From the NCBI GenBank assembly GCA_905234695.1, contig CAJOHZ010000001.1:1-64000 (forward strand): a stretch of 64,000 nt of DNA, in the 5' to 3' direction. Positions within the stretch are counted from its first letter, which is position 1; each line of letters opens with the position of its first letter. Of this stretch, positions 1 through 9,115 are shown one piece after another. A program made the translations under genes and the position numbers. The DNA is from an uncultured Bacteroidales bacterium. GTDB lineage: Bacteria; Bacteroidota; Bacteroidia; Bacteroidales; P3. The notes under the pieces were generated by a model, which ran no database searches, was not told the DNA's origin, and saw only the letters and a list, made by a program, of their open reading frames with translations.

Positions 1-965
1 ATAGAAGTGCACCAGGTCGCTCCACGGGCCCCACATCAGCGTGTCGTGCACCGCGCAGCGGTGGTGGCAGCGGCCCCGCACCCGCGCCGAGTAGTAGACC
101 CCCGTGTCGATGGCGTCGTCGAAGATGACCTTTGGCGACTCCTGGTTGGTGACGCTGGTATACTGAGAAGGGTCTTCGCCCCGCACGCCGTAGGCTATCT
201 GGAAGAGGTCCTGGTCGTCGCTCCCCGGGGCCCACGCCACGTTCACCCAGCCTGTGCCGCTCCCCTGCACCCGCACGCTGTCCACCCCCGCACAGACGTA
301 GCTGTCCGTATCCGGCGGCACTATGATGGGGAAAATACCCAAAAAACTCGATCTGCTATCATTTCTTGGTATATCATAATATCTTCCTACGGATATAACT
401 ACTCCATCCCGTGAAACAGCATATGTGGAATGATATTCATTATTAGAATCACACGAATATATCAAAAGAAATCTTGGTGTTCCTCCAACAACGGGGTAAA
501 GGTTCCTGTCGGAGTAATAATATCCACTGCCAACAGCAAAACTATCATTTACATAAATTGCATGGTCAAAATATATTTCATACACAGGACAGACTGAATC
601 AAGATAGTTCTCACATCTTAGACCCGAGCGAATGAATTTAACCACATGGCTGAGTCCAGAAACCTCCAGCCCTCACCTTCGAATTTTTGAGCTATTCTGA
701 CAGACAACGGATCATTCGTATGGGTAATGCGTCCTCCAACCACCGCAACACCATAGACTAACTGAGGGGCATCCGAATGGTACACCATGCCAGAGAAACA
801 CCGACAGCCTATTGCGTTGTGACTATGCTCACATAAATAATGCCCCTCGTTTGTGTCATACGGCACATTCACATATCGGGAGCAGGGATATGTCACTGTA
901 TCTTGCGCCCAAGACGCCACCATAAAAAACACTATAAATATTAGCGAAAATGTTTTTTTTATCAT
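1..965 (-). pseudogene. Exported surface protein with FN3-like module, frameshifted and running off the window
   Basis: The minus strand starts with a signal peptide (MIKKTF start at 965; a second in-frame ATG lies at 977) followed by about 100 residues ending in a stop at 618. Directly downstream a different frame stays open from about position 617 to the window edge. It encodes a natural continuation (CENYLDSVCPVYEIYFD) and then an FN3-like module with VNVAWAPGSDDQD and YYSARVRGRC. One missing base near 620-640 would join the two frames, so this reads as one gene broken by a frameshift. The 5' part (about 330-965) is AT-rich and the FN3-like part (1-330) is GC-rich like the rest of the window, which suggests a mosaic gene. 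The C-terminus is outside the window. Function is unknown; cell-surface or secreted is likely from the signal peptide. Confidence 0.6.
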
Positions 966-1035
966 TGGAGTTATCATGATGTGGTGAGATTGGTATTATG
1001 TTCAAACAGAATCTGTTTTTGGTATCCAAAATTCC

Positions 1036-2427
1036 CTATTGCTTGATGCAACGTATAAATGCATTATTGACAATTACCTGTAAATTGTCGCTCTTAGGGT
1101 CTATGCCTGGAATAGCTGGTGTATAATTAAAAGTCTTTTTAACAAATTGTCTAATTTCTACCTTGTTAATATCCACATTATCCACCTTGTAACAATTGGT
1201 CGATGCCGCATCTATTGTTACGTCCTTCATAAACCAGTAGTCTCCTCCTGTGGAGATGTAATGCGTTGTGGTCAGTCTGTCCACAGAAGTATAGGGCAGC
1301 CTAGACCCCGATTCGTATAATCCTTTGGCAGTATATGGTACTGGTGAGTATGGCTTCAGGTGCAGGAACGTGTAGTTGTACTGATTTGGAGGAAACTGAA
1401 AATACATAAGCATTACCAACTTTTGGTAATGCGGCATATAAACCAATTCCAATGGCTCTGTCTTGTCGGTGCCGAGATAGACGGCTTGACTTGTGGTCAT
1501 TTTATGAGAGGGGAGGTCAAATGTACGGATACGCGTCTCAAAAAGTTGCGTCGGCGTGGGGGTGTTAAGGGAAAGGGATGCAATGGCAATAGTATCTTTT
1601 CGCATGACACAACCATGGAAAAACGACAACCCATCATACTCTGTACCAGGGTAATAATAATATGTGTCGAACGATGACAGTATACTGGCACCTTTGGGAC
1701 AAGGATGGATAGAAATAGCATCCTCATCCTTGTCGAAACCAACGATGGCGATATAATTATCTGTCTCAATCACCTCATCCACATACTCAAGATGGGGTAC
1801 ATTCACATTCGTATAAACGCCAGTATGGTTGGAGAAAGCAGGAACATTGGGGTCGAAGTCGCATTCCAGAACGGCACGTTGACCGCAGATATATGGTCCA
1901 GGTGTACTCATACCAATGCAGCCAGTAGCTGGTGGGGCATACAAATGTTCACCTACTGCCACAATTTTATCCATCTGGGTGGCAGGTTCATAATATGCTG
2001 CGAGTCGGTATAACACCGATACGTAATTGGAATCAATCACATCGTATGTCAATGGAACAACGCTGCTTCCGAAGTCATTGTATGAAACATGTGCAATGAT
2101 ACCTTCGTTGGAAGTCATTAGCTGATTATTCACTTTGTATCCACAGAAATATATATTTGTCCCGGACACCCGTATGTCACGAACAAATATGTTTCGGGGA
2201 AGTTTAATTTCCCGGACGTTAAGACTCAGGTCAATCAATGCCAATCTGTTGTCCGTGGCGGTCTCGTAATAAGCCACAGCTTCTGTTTGATTTACAGCAC
2301 GGATAATCGAATTGCTAGATAATCCTGCAATTTCTGCAAGGGCGAAGTCATAATACGTCTGGCCGGAAGCCGTGAAAGGCGGCAGAAAAGCCACCATCAG
2401 CATCAATGAAAGAATAGTCTTTTTCAT
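1036..2427 (-). CDS. Exported protein of unknown function (463 aa)
   Basis: It has a clear signal peptide (MKKTILSLMLMVAFLPPF, then TASGQ). The mature part is rich in aromatic and beta-forming residues, with repeated short blocks such as IYFCGYKV, YIAIVGFD and LVMLMYF spaced along the chain. This could be a beta-propeller-like fold, but I cannot name a family. It is AT-rich, unlike the housekeeping genes to the right, and lies just upstream of the broken surface gene on the same strand, so both may belong to one acquired surface-protein block. A Bacteroidota promoter sits about 50 bases upstream. It is probably periplasmic or surface-exposed. Confidence 0.6.
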   Translation of the reverse strand: MKKTILSLMLMVAFLPPFTASGQTYYDFALAEIAGLSSNSIIRAVNQTEAVAYYETATDNRLALIDLSLNVREIKLPRNIFVRDIRVSGTNIYFCGYKVNNQLMTSNEGIIAHVSYNDFGSSVVPLTYDVIDSNYVSVLYRLAAYYEPATQMDKIVAVGEHLYAPPATGCIGMSTPGPYICGQRAVLECDFDPNVPAFSNHTGVYTNVNVPHLEYVDEVIETDNYIAIVGFDKDEDAISIHPCPKGASILSSFDTYYYYPGTEYDGLSFFHGCVMRKDTIAIASLSLNTPTPTQLFETRIRTFDLPSHKMTTSQAVYLGTDKTEPLELVYMPHYQKLVMLMYFQFPPNQYNYTFLHLKPYSPVPYTAKGLYESGSRLPYTSVDRLTTTHYISTGGDYWFMKDVTIDAASTNCYKVDNVDINKVEIRQFVKKTFNYTPAIPGIDPKSDNLQVIVNNAFIRCIKQ

Positions 2428-2475
2428 AATTGTAATGTTTTTTGTGGGTTAATAATTGAATATTTTTTCGATTTG

Positions 2476-2507
2476 CAAAATTACAAAGATTTTTCCAATC
2501 TTGCAAA
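2476..2507 (-). promoter_or_regulatory. Bacteroidota promoter for the 463-aa exported protein
   Basis: On the minus strand the -7 box TAATTTTG (2476-2483) matches TAnnTTTG, and a TTTG -33 element lies at 2504-2507 with 20 bases between them. The start codon follows about 50 bases downstream. Confidence 0.6.
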
Positions 2508-2581
2508 TTTTTAACATTTTGCCCCATTTTGGCCACCGGGTGACAAGGGAGCGGCTTCGGTGTGGTCCTTATGTGACGCTT

Positions 2582-2740
2582 ATGTTCTTTCGGTGTTCCT
2601 TCGGTATTTCTCCAACTGTTTCCCTACTGTTCTCCAACTGTTCTCCAACGTAAGATAGGAAAACAGTGGGCGAACAGTTGAATATCAGCAGGGTAAGTAC
2701 CGAAGGAAGGAAGAAGGATCATAAAAGGAACACCGAGAGA
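2582..2740. repeat. Nested inverted-repeat element, copy 1 (about 159 bp)
   Basis: This stretch is nearly identical to the reverse complement of 61673-61831. Its outer arms are a perfect 11-bp inverted repeat, TTCCTTCGGTA (2596-2606) and TACCGAAGGAA (2698-2708). Inside are direct repeats of AACTGTT followed by CTCC, with inverted partners (GAACAGTT) to the right. No convincing gene lies in it. It looks like a small non-coding mobile or structured repeat. Confidence 0.75.
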
Positions 2741-2785
2741 CGACTAGGAGAAAAAAACTAAAAGGTAAAAACTAAAAAAGTTCAC

Positions 2786-2855
2786 GCATCACCAATCACT
2801 AATCACTAATCACTAATCACGCGTCACTAATCACGCGTCACTAATCACCAATCAC
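2786..2855. repeat. Heptamer tandem array
   Basis: About ten imperfect copies of a 7-bp unit (CACTAAT and the variants CACCAAT and CACGCGT) run head to tail. A perfect 6-bp hairpin, CCGGCG-GTT-CGCCGG, follows at 2858-2872. The array lies between the nested repeat and the ruvX promoter. Confidence 0.7.
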
Positions 2856-2889
2856 CTCCGGCGGTTCGCCGGTCACCAATCGCTGGTTA

Positions 2890-2930
2890 CACAAAATATT
2901 TGTGCATGTCGGGAAAATTTCGTATTTTTG
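2890..2930 (+). promoter_or_regulatory. ruvX operon promoter with overlapping palindrome
   Basis: The -7 box TATTTTTG is at 2923-2930 and the -33 TTTG at 2899-2902, with 20 bases between. A perfect inverted repeat, CACAAA-ATA-TTTGTG (2890-2904), covers the -33 element and could be an operator. The ruvX start is at 2955. Confidence 0.6.
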
Positions 2931-2954
2931 CATTTTAATTTATACTACCTATTT

Positions 2955-3377
2955 ATGGGCAGAATACTCGCAATCGACTATGGCATAAAACGTACGGGCA
3001 TCGCCGTGACGGACGCGGAGCGCATTATCGCCTCGCCGTTGACCACGGTGGAGACCCCTACCCTGCTGCGTTTCCTGCAAGAGTACTGCGCCAAAGAGCC
3101 CGTGGATATCTTCGTGGTCGGCGACGCCCGCCACATGGACAACACCCCCTCGGAGTCGATGAAATACATCGAGCCGTTTGTCCAGCAGCTGAGCCGTATC
3201 TTCCCCGACAAGAAGATTGACCGCATCGACGAGCGTTTCACCTCGAAACTGGCATTCCGTGCCATGGTCGACGGCGGACTGAAGAAACACCAGCGGCAGG
3301 ACAAGGGCACCATCGACCGCGTGAGCGCCACCCTCATCCTGCAGGACTACATGCGCAGTCGCGAGTTGCACCCATAA
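2955..3377 (+). CDS. ruvX: Putative pre-16S rRNA nuclease / Holliday junction resolvase (YqgF/RuvX)
   Basis: The 140-residue product has the RNase H-like YqgF fold. It begins MGRILAIDYGIKRTGIAVTD, where the first acidic residue (D in AIDYG) is catalytic, followed by FVVGDARH and DERFTSKLA. The family is known for 5' end maturation of 16S rRNA, and a role in recombination was once proposed. The open frame extends nine codons upstream, but the family starts at MGRI (2955), 25 bases after the -7 box. It is the first gene of a plus-strand run with def. Length is normal. Confidence 0.9.
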   Translation: MGRILAIDYGIKRTGIAVTDAERIIASPLTTVETPTLLRFLQEYCAKEPVDIFVVGDARHMDNTPSESMKYIEPFVQQLSRIFPDKKIDRIDERFTSKLAFRAMVDGGLKKHQRQDKGTIDRVSATLILQDYMRSRELHP

Positions 3378-3407
3378 CCACACACAACTACACAACACAA
3401 AGCAAAC

Positions 3408-3965
3408 ATGATTCGCCCCATTATCGGCTACGGCCACCCCACCCTGCGCAAAATCGCGCAACCCATCGACAAGAGCTACCCCGACCTTCAGCAGCTGATT
3501 GCCGACATGTACGAGACGATGTACGCCGCTGACGGCGTCGGCCTGGCCGCCCCGCAGATAGACCTCTCCATACGGCTGGTGGTCGTCGGATTCCGCCCCT
3601 ACGACGAGAAGACCGACACCTACGGCGAGCCCACCGAAGAGCATACGCTCATCAACCCCGAGATACTCGCTTTTGGCGAGAAGAAGGACTACTTCAACGA
3701 GGGCTGCCTCAGCGTGCCCGACATCCACGAGGATGTGCTGCGCCCCACCACCATCCGCCTGCGCTGGTATGACGAGCAGTGGCAGCTGCATGAGGAGGAT
3801 ATCGACGGCCTCTTCGCCCGCGTGGCCCAGCACGAGGTGGACCACCTCGACGGCAAGGTCTTCACCGACCGGCTGAGCCCGATACGCAAAACCCTCATAC
3901 GCCGCAAACTGAACGACGTCATCAACGGAAAGGTGCGCGTGGCGTACCGCATGAAACGGAGATAA
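3408..3965 (+). CDS. def: Peptide deformylase
   Basis: Peptide deformylase removes the formyl group from the N-terminal methionine of new proteins in the cytoplasm. All three family motifs are present in its 185 residues: GVGLAAPQ (about residue 45), EGCLSVP (about 101) and QHEVDHLDG (about 143). The Cys and two His bind the metal and the Glu is catalytic. It starts 30 bases after ruvX and is followed after 21 bases by a lipoprotein gene, so one transcript is likely. Length is typical. Confidence 0.97.
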   Translation: MIRPIIGYGHPTLRKIAQPIDKSYPDLQQLIADMYETMYAADGVGLAAPQIDLSIRLVVVGFRPYDEKTDTYGEPTEEHTLINPEILAFGEKKDYFNEGCLSVPDIHEDVLRPTTIRLRWYDEQWQLHEEDIDGLFARVAQHEVDHLDGKVFTDRLSPIRKTLIRRKLNDVINGKVRVAYRMKRR

Positions 3966-3986
3966 CCAACTTTTAACCCCACCATA

Positions 3987-4514
3987 ATGAAACAGAGATT
4001 CTTTCTCGTAGCCCTTGCCGCCCTGCTGACGGCCGCCTGCGGTCCCAACCGCGAGGAACGCATCAACCAAATCGAAGACTTTGAGGACTCGGTGTTCGAG
4101 AGCGCCAATGTCGCCGACCCCGCCACCGCCGACCAGCTGGCCGAGATGTATGTGGCCTTCGCCGACAAATACCCCTCCGACAGCCTGTCGCCAATCTACC
4201 TGCTCAAAGCCGGTGAGGTGATGTCCAACACCCAGCACACAGACGAGGCCGTGGCCCTGTTCGACCGTATTGCGGCCAACTACCCCGACTTCGAGGAGGT
4301 GCCCACCTGCCTCTTCCTGAAAGGCAACGCCTACGAGATGAACGCCCAGTACGACGAAGCCCGCGAGGCTTATCAGGAATACCTCGACCGCTACCCCAAC
4401 CACCTCTTCTCCGACCAGGTGCGCCTCATGATGCCGCGTCTGGGCATGACCCCGGAGGAGATGCTGGCCGACATCCTGGCCCACGCCAACGACTCGATTA
4501 TCGCACAGGAATAG
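3987..4514 (+). CDS. TPR-containing lipoprotein
   Basis: It starts with a lipoprotein signal (MKQRFFLVALAALLTAACG, lipobox TAAC), so it should be anchored in a membrane facing the periplasm. The mature part carries at least two TPR-like helical repeats: one around HTDEAVALFDRIAANYPDF and one around YDEAREAYQEYLDRYPNH. These resemble the TPR blocks of BamD/YbgF-like proteins, which act as scaffolds. It lies between def and mutL, ends with TAG and was probably co-transcribed with them. The exact partner cannot be read from sequence. Confidence 0.75.
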   Translation: MKQRFFLVALAALLTAACGPNREERINQIEDFEDSVFESANVADPATADQLAEMYVAFADKYPSDSLSPIYLLKAGEVMSNTQHTDEAVALFDRIAANYPDFEEVPTCLFLKGNAYEMNAQYDEAREAYQEYLDRYPNHLFSDQVRLMMPRLGMTPEEMLADILAHANDSIIAQE

Positions 4515-4545
4515 CCCCACCCACCGACAGCCATCCCCAGCACCC

Positions 4546-6372
4546 ATGTCCGACATCATCAACATACTGCCCGACAGCGTGGCCAACCAAATCGCCGCAG
4601 GCGAGGTGGTGGACCGTCCCGCATCGGCGGTCAAGGAGCTGCTGGAGAACGCCCTGGATGCCGGAGCCACCCGCATCCAATTGTTCGTCAAGGAGGCCGG
4701 CCGCACACTGATACAGGTGGTGGACAACGGCTGCGGCATGAGCGACAGCGACGCACGCCTTTGCTTCGAGCGGCACGCCACCTCCAAGATACACAAGGCC
4801 GACGACCTGTACGCCATCCGCACCATGGGCTTCCGCGGCGAGGCGCTGGCCTCGATTGCCGCCATCGCCCAAGTGGAGCTGCACACCCGCCAGCGGGGCA
4901 ACGAACTGGGCACCGAGGTGCTCATCGACGGCTCCGAAGTCCTCAGCCAGACTCCTTGCAACTGCCCCGAAGGGACGTCCATAGCGGTCAAGAACCTCTT
5001 CTACAACGTGCCCGCCCGCCGCAATTTCCTGAAACGCGACAGCATTGAGCTGGGCCATATCGAGGAGGTGTTCAAACGGGTGGCGCTGGTCAACTACACC
5101 ACGGAATACGCCTTCTACCACAACGGCCGCCTGCTGTACGACCTGCACTCCGGGAATTTCGCCGAGCGCATCTCGCAACTCTTCGGCCCCCACTACCGCG
5201 AACGGCTCTACCCCGTGGACGAGCAGAGCGACATTGTCGAGATTCACGGCTATGTTGCCAAGCCCGAATTTGCCCGCAAGAGCCGCGGCGAGCAGTACCT
5301 CTTCGTGAACCATCGCTTTTTCAAGCACCCCGGCCTCAGCACTGCCGTGGAGCGTGCCTATACCGACCTCATCCCCGACAAACACTACCCGGGATATTTC
5401 CTTCACCTGAAGGTCGACCCCGCCCGCCTCGACGTCAATATCCACCCCAACAAGACGGAGGTGAAGTTCATCGACGAGCAGGCCCTCTTCACCATCCTGC
5501 GTTCCTCCGTCAAAAAGGCGCTGGGCCAGTTCGGCCTCGCCAACGAGATGGAGTTTGACCGCCCCGAGGAGATCAACGTGCCACCGGCGCCGAAAGGCTA
5601 TGTGCCGCCCGCACCCCAGGTACACTACAACCCCGGATACAACCCCTTTGCCAGCACCTCCGGCAGCCGCCGGGCATCGAACACCACTGCCCCCCGCGCC
5701 GCCGACAGCCGCTGGACCTCGTTCTTCGACCTGCCGAAAGAGCCCGCCGCCCCTTCTGAGGAAACCGCGCCCACGCTGGAGATGGAGATGCCCTCCACCC
5801 CGCCGGCGCCACCCACCACGGGCGAAGGGGGATGCCTGCAGCTGCAGGGACGCTACATCGTCAGCACCCTGCCGTCGGGCCTGCTGCTCATCGACCAGCA
5901 GGCGGCGCACGAGCGCATCCTCTACGAGCGGTTCCTGCAGCAACAGCAGCACCCCGCCGCCCCGCAGCAGCTGCTCTTCCCCGTCAACTGCCAGTTCTCG
6001 CCGGCCGACGCCGACATCTTCACCGAGCTGCTGCCCGACCTGAACCGCCAAGGGTTCGAAATCGGGTCGCTGGGCGCTCAGGTGTTCGTCGTCACGGCCG
6101 TGCCCCCCGCCCTCGGCGATACCGACCTGCAGCCGCTCTTCGACCAGATGCTGGCCGAATACAAGAACGCCATGCTGCAGAAATATGCCGACCGCACGCA
6201 GTGCCTCTGCCGTTCGCTGGCGCGCCAGAAAGCCGTCAAGGCCGGCACCCCGCTCCAGCAGGCCGAGATGCAACAGCTGGTGGCCGACCTCTTCTGCTGC
6301 ACCATGCCCGGCACCAGCCCGTCGGGCAAGAAAACCATGATGATTCTCAATCCCGACGAACTATTCAGATAA
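4546..6372 (+). CDS. mutL: DNA mismatch repair protein MutL
   Basis: MutL couples MutS mismatch recognition to downstream repair. The N-terminal GHKL ATPase is complete: LLENALDAGA with the catalytic Glu, DNGCGM, RHATSKI and GFRGEALASI. A Pro-rich linker follows (about residues 345-430), then the C-terminal dimerisation domain. The endonuclease motif DQHA(X)2E(X)4E of nicking MutL proteins appears here as DQQAAHERILYE, so the metal-binding His is Gln, and no Cys-Pro-His-Gly-Arg-Pro motif is visible near the end. The nicking activity may therefore be weak or absent. The total of 608 residues is normal. Confidence 0.95.
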   Translation: MSDIINILPDSVANQIAAGEVVDRPASAVKELLENALDAGATRIQLFVKEAGRTLIQVVDNGCGMSDSDARLCFERHATSKIHKADDLYAIRTMGFRGEALASIAAIAQVELHTRQRGNELGTEVLIDGSEVLSQTPCNCPEGTSIAVKNLFYNVPARRNFLKRDSIELGHIEEVFKRVALVNYTTEYAFYHNGRLLYDLHSGNFAERISQLFGPHYRERLYPVDEQSDIVEIHGYVAKPEFARKSRGEQYLFVNHRFFKHPGLSTAVERAYTDLIPDKHYPGYFLHLKVDPARLDVNIHPNKTEVKFIDEQALFTILRSSVKKALGQFGLANEMEFDRPEEINVPPAPKGYVPPAPQVHYNPGYNPFASTSGSRRASNTTAPRAADSRWTSFFDLPKEPAAPSEETAPTLEMEMPSTPPAPPTTGEGGCLQLQGRYIVSTLPSGLLLIDQQAAHERILYERFLQQQQHPAAPQQLLFPVNCQFSPADADIFTELLPDLNRQGFEIGSLGAQVFVVTAVPPALGDTDLQPLFDQMLAEYKNAMLQKYADRTQCLCRSLARQKAVKAGTPLQQAEMQQLVADLFCCTMPGTSPSGKKTMMILNPDELFR

Positions 6373-6391
6373 CCTAATCCCCAACTCCCAC

Positions 6392-7003
6392 ATGGCCGAA
6401 TACAGTCCACAAGGTTTCAAAATGCTGCCCACGGTGGTGAAGAACCTCCTCATCATCAACCTTATCTTCTTCCTTGCCACCTTGGTGTTGGAACGCGGAG
6501 GCTACGCCAACATCACCACCATGCTGGCCCTCAACGCTCCGGGAACAGGCCGTTTCCGCGTGTGGCAGCTGGTGACCTACATGTTCATGCATGGCGGCTT
6601 CGACCACCTCTTCTTCAACATGTTCGCCCTATGGATGTTCGGCTACGTGCTGGAAAACTTCTGGGGCTGGAAGCGGTTCTTGATATACTATCTGGTCTGC
6701 GGCATCGGGGCAGGACTCCTCAACCTGCTCATCCCCGGTTGGGGTCTCACCGTAGGTGCCTCGGGTGCCGTCTACGGAATCCTGCTCGCCTTCGGCATGA
6801 TGTTCCCCAACGAGCGCATATACCTCTACTTCCTCATGCCCATCAAGGCCAAGTGGTTCGTCATCGGCTATGCCGCCATCGAGCTATTCGAAGGCGTATT
6901 CCGCAGCTATGACGGCATCGCCCATTTCGCCCACCTCGGCGGGATGCTCTTCGGACTGCTGCTCATCCTCTACTGGCGCAAACATCCCTTCTCACGTTTT
7001 TAA
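6392..7003 (+). CDS. Rhomboid family intramembrane serine protease
   Basis: A polytopic membrane protein of 203 residues with rhomboid signatures: HGGFDHLFFNMFALWMFG in the second helix, the catalytic serine in GASGAVYG (about residue 128), and the catalytic histidine in AHFAHLGGMLFG near the C-terminus. Rhomboids cut membrane proteins within the bilayer; in bacteria some control quality or signalling, but the substrate cannot be told here. It begins 20 bases after mutL. Confidence 0.92.
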   Translation: MAEYSPQGFKMLPTVVKNLLIINLIFFLATLVLERGGYANITTMLALNAPGTGRFRVWQLVTYMFMHGGFDHLFFNMFALWMFGYVLENFWGWKRFLIYYLVCGIGAGLLNLLIPGWGLTVGASGAVYGILLAFGMMFPNERIYLYFLMPIKAKWFVIGYAAIELFEGVFRSYDGIAHFAHLGGMLFGLLLILYWRKHPFSRF

Positions 7004-7033
7004 AGAATCTCATTCCATAAACATCCACTGCCT

Positions 7034-9097
7034 ATGAGAAAGATTATCCTGCTAACAACCCTGCTGCTGGCCCTCGGCGGAACCCTCTCCGCCCAACGGC
7101 CCGAACGGACCGACCGCTCCGACCAACCCGCGCGGACCGAGCGTGGCGACCACCCGCGCAAGGGTGGCGAGCGGGCACGCGACAGCGTGGCCAACAACAA
7201 GCCGAAATACAAGAGCGGCCAAGCACCCCTCAACATCTCGGGTTCCTTCGGTACCGCCATCACCAGTTCGTGGAACAGCACCGGCAACGGCAAGGCGGCC
7301 CCCTTCTCCATGATTTCCTACGCCAACCTCACATTCAACGTGTACGAATGGAAGATACCCGTCTATGTCAACATGTCCAACATCAGTGTCGCGCAGTTCT
7401 CCTTCAACTCCCCCACCTTCCGCGTGGGCGTGACGCCCACTTGGCGGAACTTGAAACTGCACTTCGGTCACAGCAGCATGAACGTGTCCAAATACACCTT
7501 CGCCAACCTCTCCTTCCGCGGTGCCGGTTTGGAATACCAGAACAGCTGGTTCCGTGTGGCGGGATTCTACGGAACCCTGCAACGCGCCACCCGCTACGAC
7601 GTGTTCGACAACCGCAACTCCATCCAGCATCTCGCCGACTCGCTGCTGGGACTCAACTACTCGCGCTCCTACATGCCAGTCTTCCGCCGCGACGCTGTGG
7701 CCGGACGTATCGGCTTCGGCTCGCGCAAGAACTATGTCGACCTCTCCTTCTTCCGCGCCAAGGACGACCTCAACAGCCTGCCCGAGACCTGGACCTGGAA
7801 CAACGACACCAACCGCTTCTACCGCGACTCGCTGGTGCAGGCCCGCGAGAACCTCGCCATCGGCCTCACGGCACGCTTCAAACCCGCCAAATGGCTGAGC
7901 TTTGCGGCCAACGGCGGCGCCAGCGTCTACACCCCTGACCAAACCGCCCCGGCGGTCACCCTCGACAACCTGTCGAGTCTGGGGGCCGACGAGAGCGACG
8001 TGGCGAAATACAGTTCGTTGTACGACAAACTGCTGAAGGTGTATACCCCACGCTTCAACACCACCATCCGCTTTGCCGGCGACGCCGCCATCGGATTCCA
8101 GTTCAGACCCTTCTCGGCCAACTTCAGCTACCGCTTCGTCCAGGCCGGATACACCTCTTTAGGATCCAACACCTTCAGCCAGAACGTGCAGGCCATCGGC
8201 GCCAACGTCAACAGCCGCATGTTCAAAGGGCGCTCCGTTTTGGGCGCTTCGGGATATATCCAGCGCAACAACCTCGACAAAACACAAAAATCCACCAACC
8301 AGGTCGGCAGCTACAGCCTCAACTGGCGCAACAACATCTCCGACAACTTCGCCATCACACTCAACTACAACGCCGTAAAGCAGGACCAGATGGACGGCAC
8401 CCAAGAAATCAAGGAAGAGAAGCGCATCAACCAGCTGGCCCACACGGTAATGCTTACCCCTGCCTACTCATTCTACGGCTTCAACGACCACACGGTGTCG
8501 CTCAACCTCACCTACCTGCAGAACATGAACCTCAACGACAAAATGGTCGAGTCGCTCTCCAACGTCATCAACACCACCACCCTCACCGGCGGTGCGGGCT
8601 ACGAGATTTACTTCCGGTCGAAATACACCCGCTTCAACGCAAACTACGACTACTCCCTCTCCGAATCGAAATACAACAAGTACAAGTCGCACGGCCTCTC
8701 GCTGGGTGTCCGCTACTCGCTGCTGAACAAGAAGGACATCGCCGTCAGCGCCATGGCCAACGCGACGCTCTCCTACAACATAGCCATCGACACCGCCCAA
8801 AGCGACCGCTTGATTGACTCGGTGCTGGACGAGGTGGTGCTGCGCAACGGCAGAACACGCACGGATGTCTACCACCGCTACCGCACCGATGTCTTCAGCG
8901 TCAGCGGCCGCATCGGCGGCACGTTCACCTACAAGCAGTGGCACGACCTGAGCGTCTACCTGTCGGTGAGCAACTACAGCGACAACGTCATCATCGGCCA
9001 ACATATCTCCACCGATATCGACCTGCGCCTGAACATCAACTACACCTATTCGTTCGCCCGCCGTGTGATACGCCGGAAAACCCCGAAATTATATTAA
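7034..9097 (+). CDS. Predicted outer-membrane beta-barrel protein (687 aa)
   Basis: A signal peptide (MRKIILLTTLLLALGGTLSA) is followed by a charged, low-complexity stretch of about 45 residues rich in Arg, Asp and Glu. The rest has alternating aromatic and polar strands over more than 550 residues, ending in a basic aromatic tail (RRVIRRKTPKLY). This is typical of large outer-membrane barrels in Bacteroidota, but no carboxypeptidase-like or TonB plug domain is seen, so a SusC-type transporter is unlikely. The exported 637-residue protein starts 18 bases later and is probably a partner. Confidence 0.7.
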   Translation: MRKIILLTTLLLALGGTLSAQRPERTDRSDQPARTERGDHPRKGGERARDSVANNKPKYKSGQAPLNISGSFGTAITSSWNSTGNGKAAPFSMISYANLTFNVYEWKIPVYVNMSNISVAQFSFNSPTFRVGVTPTWRNLKLHFGHSSMNVSKYTFANLSFRGAGLEYQNSWFRVAGFYGTLQRATRYDVFDNRNSIQHLADSLLGLNYSRSYMPVFRRDAVAGRIGFGSRKNYVDLSFFRAKDDLNSLPETWTWNNDTNRFYRDSLVQARENLAIGLTARFKPAKWLSFAANGGASVYTPDQTAPAVTLDNLSSLGADESDVAKYSSLYDKLLKVYTPRFNTTIRFAGDAAIGFQFRPFSANFSYRFVQAGYTSLGSNTFSQNVQAIGANVNSRMFKGRSVLGASGYIQRNNLDKTQKSTNQVGSYSLNWRNNISDNFAITLNYNAVKQDQMDGTQEIKEEKRINQLAHTVMLTPAYSFYGFNDHTVSLNLTYLQNMNLNDKMVESLSNVINTTTLTGGAGYEIYFRSKYTRFNANYDYSLSESKYNKYKSHGLSLGVRYSLLNKKDIAVSAMANATLSYNIAIDTAQSDRLIDSVLDEVVLRNGRTRTDVYHRYRTDVFSVSGRIGGTFTYKQWHDLSVYLSVSNYSDNVIIGQHISTDIDLRLNINYTYSFARRVIRRKTPKLY

Positions 9098-9115
9098 TCA
9101 AATTCCTGACCGAAA

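Noticed and set aside
7..414. Plus-strand frame of 135 codons at the left edge
   Set aside because: The minus strand holds a continuous FN3-like coding frame here that matches the upstream gene; the plus frame is His/Arg/Val-rich shadow.
2949..4991. Long minus-strand open frame of 680 codons opposite ruvX, def and the TPR gene
   Set aside because: It is a shadow of well-supported plus-strand genes in GC-rich DNA, with Val/Gly/His-rich composition and no recognisable motif.
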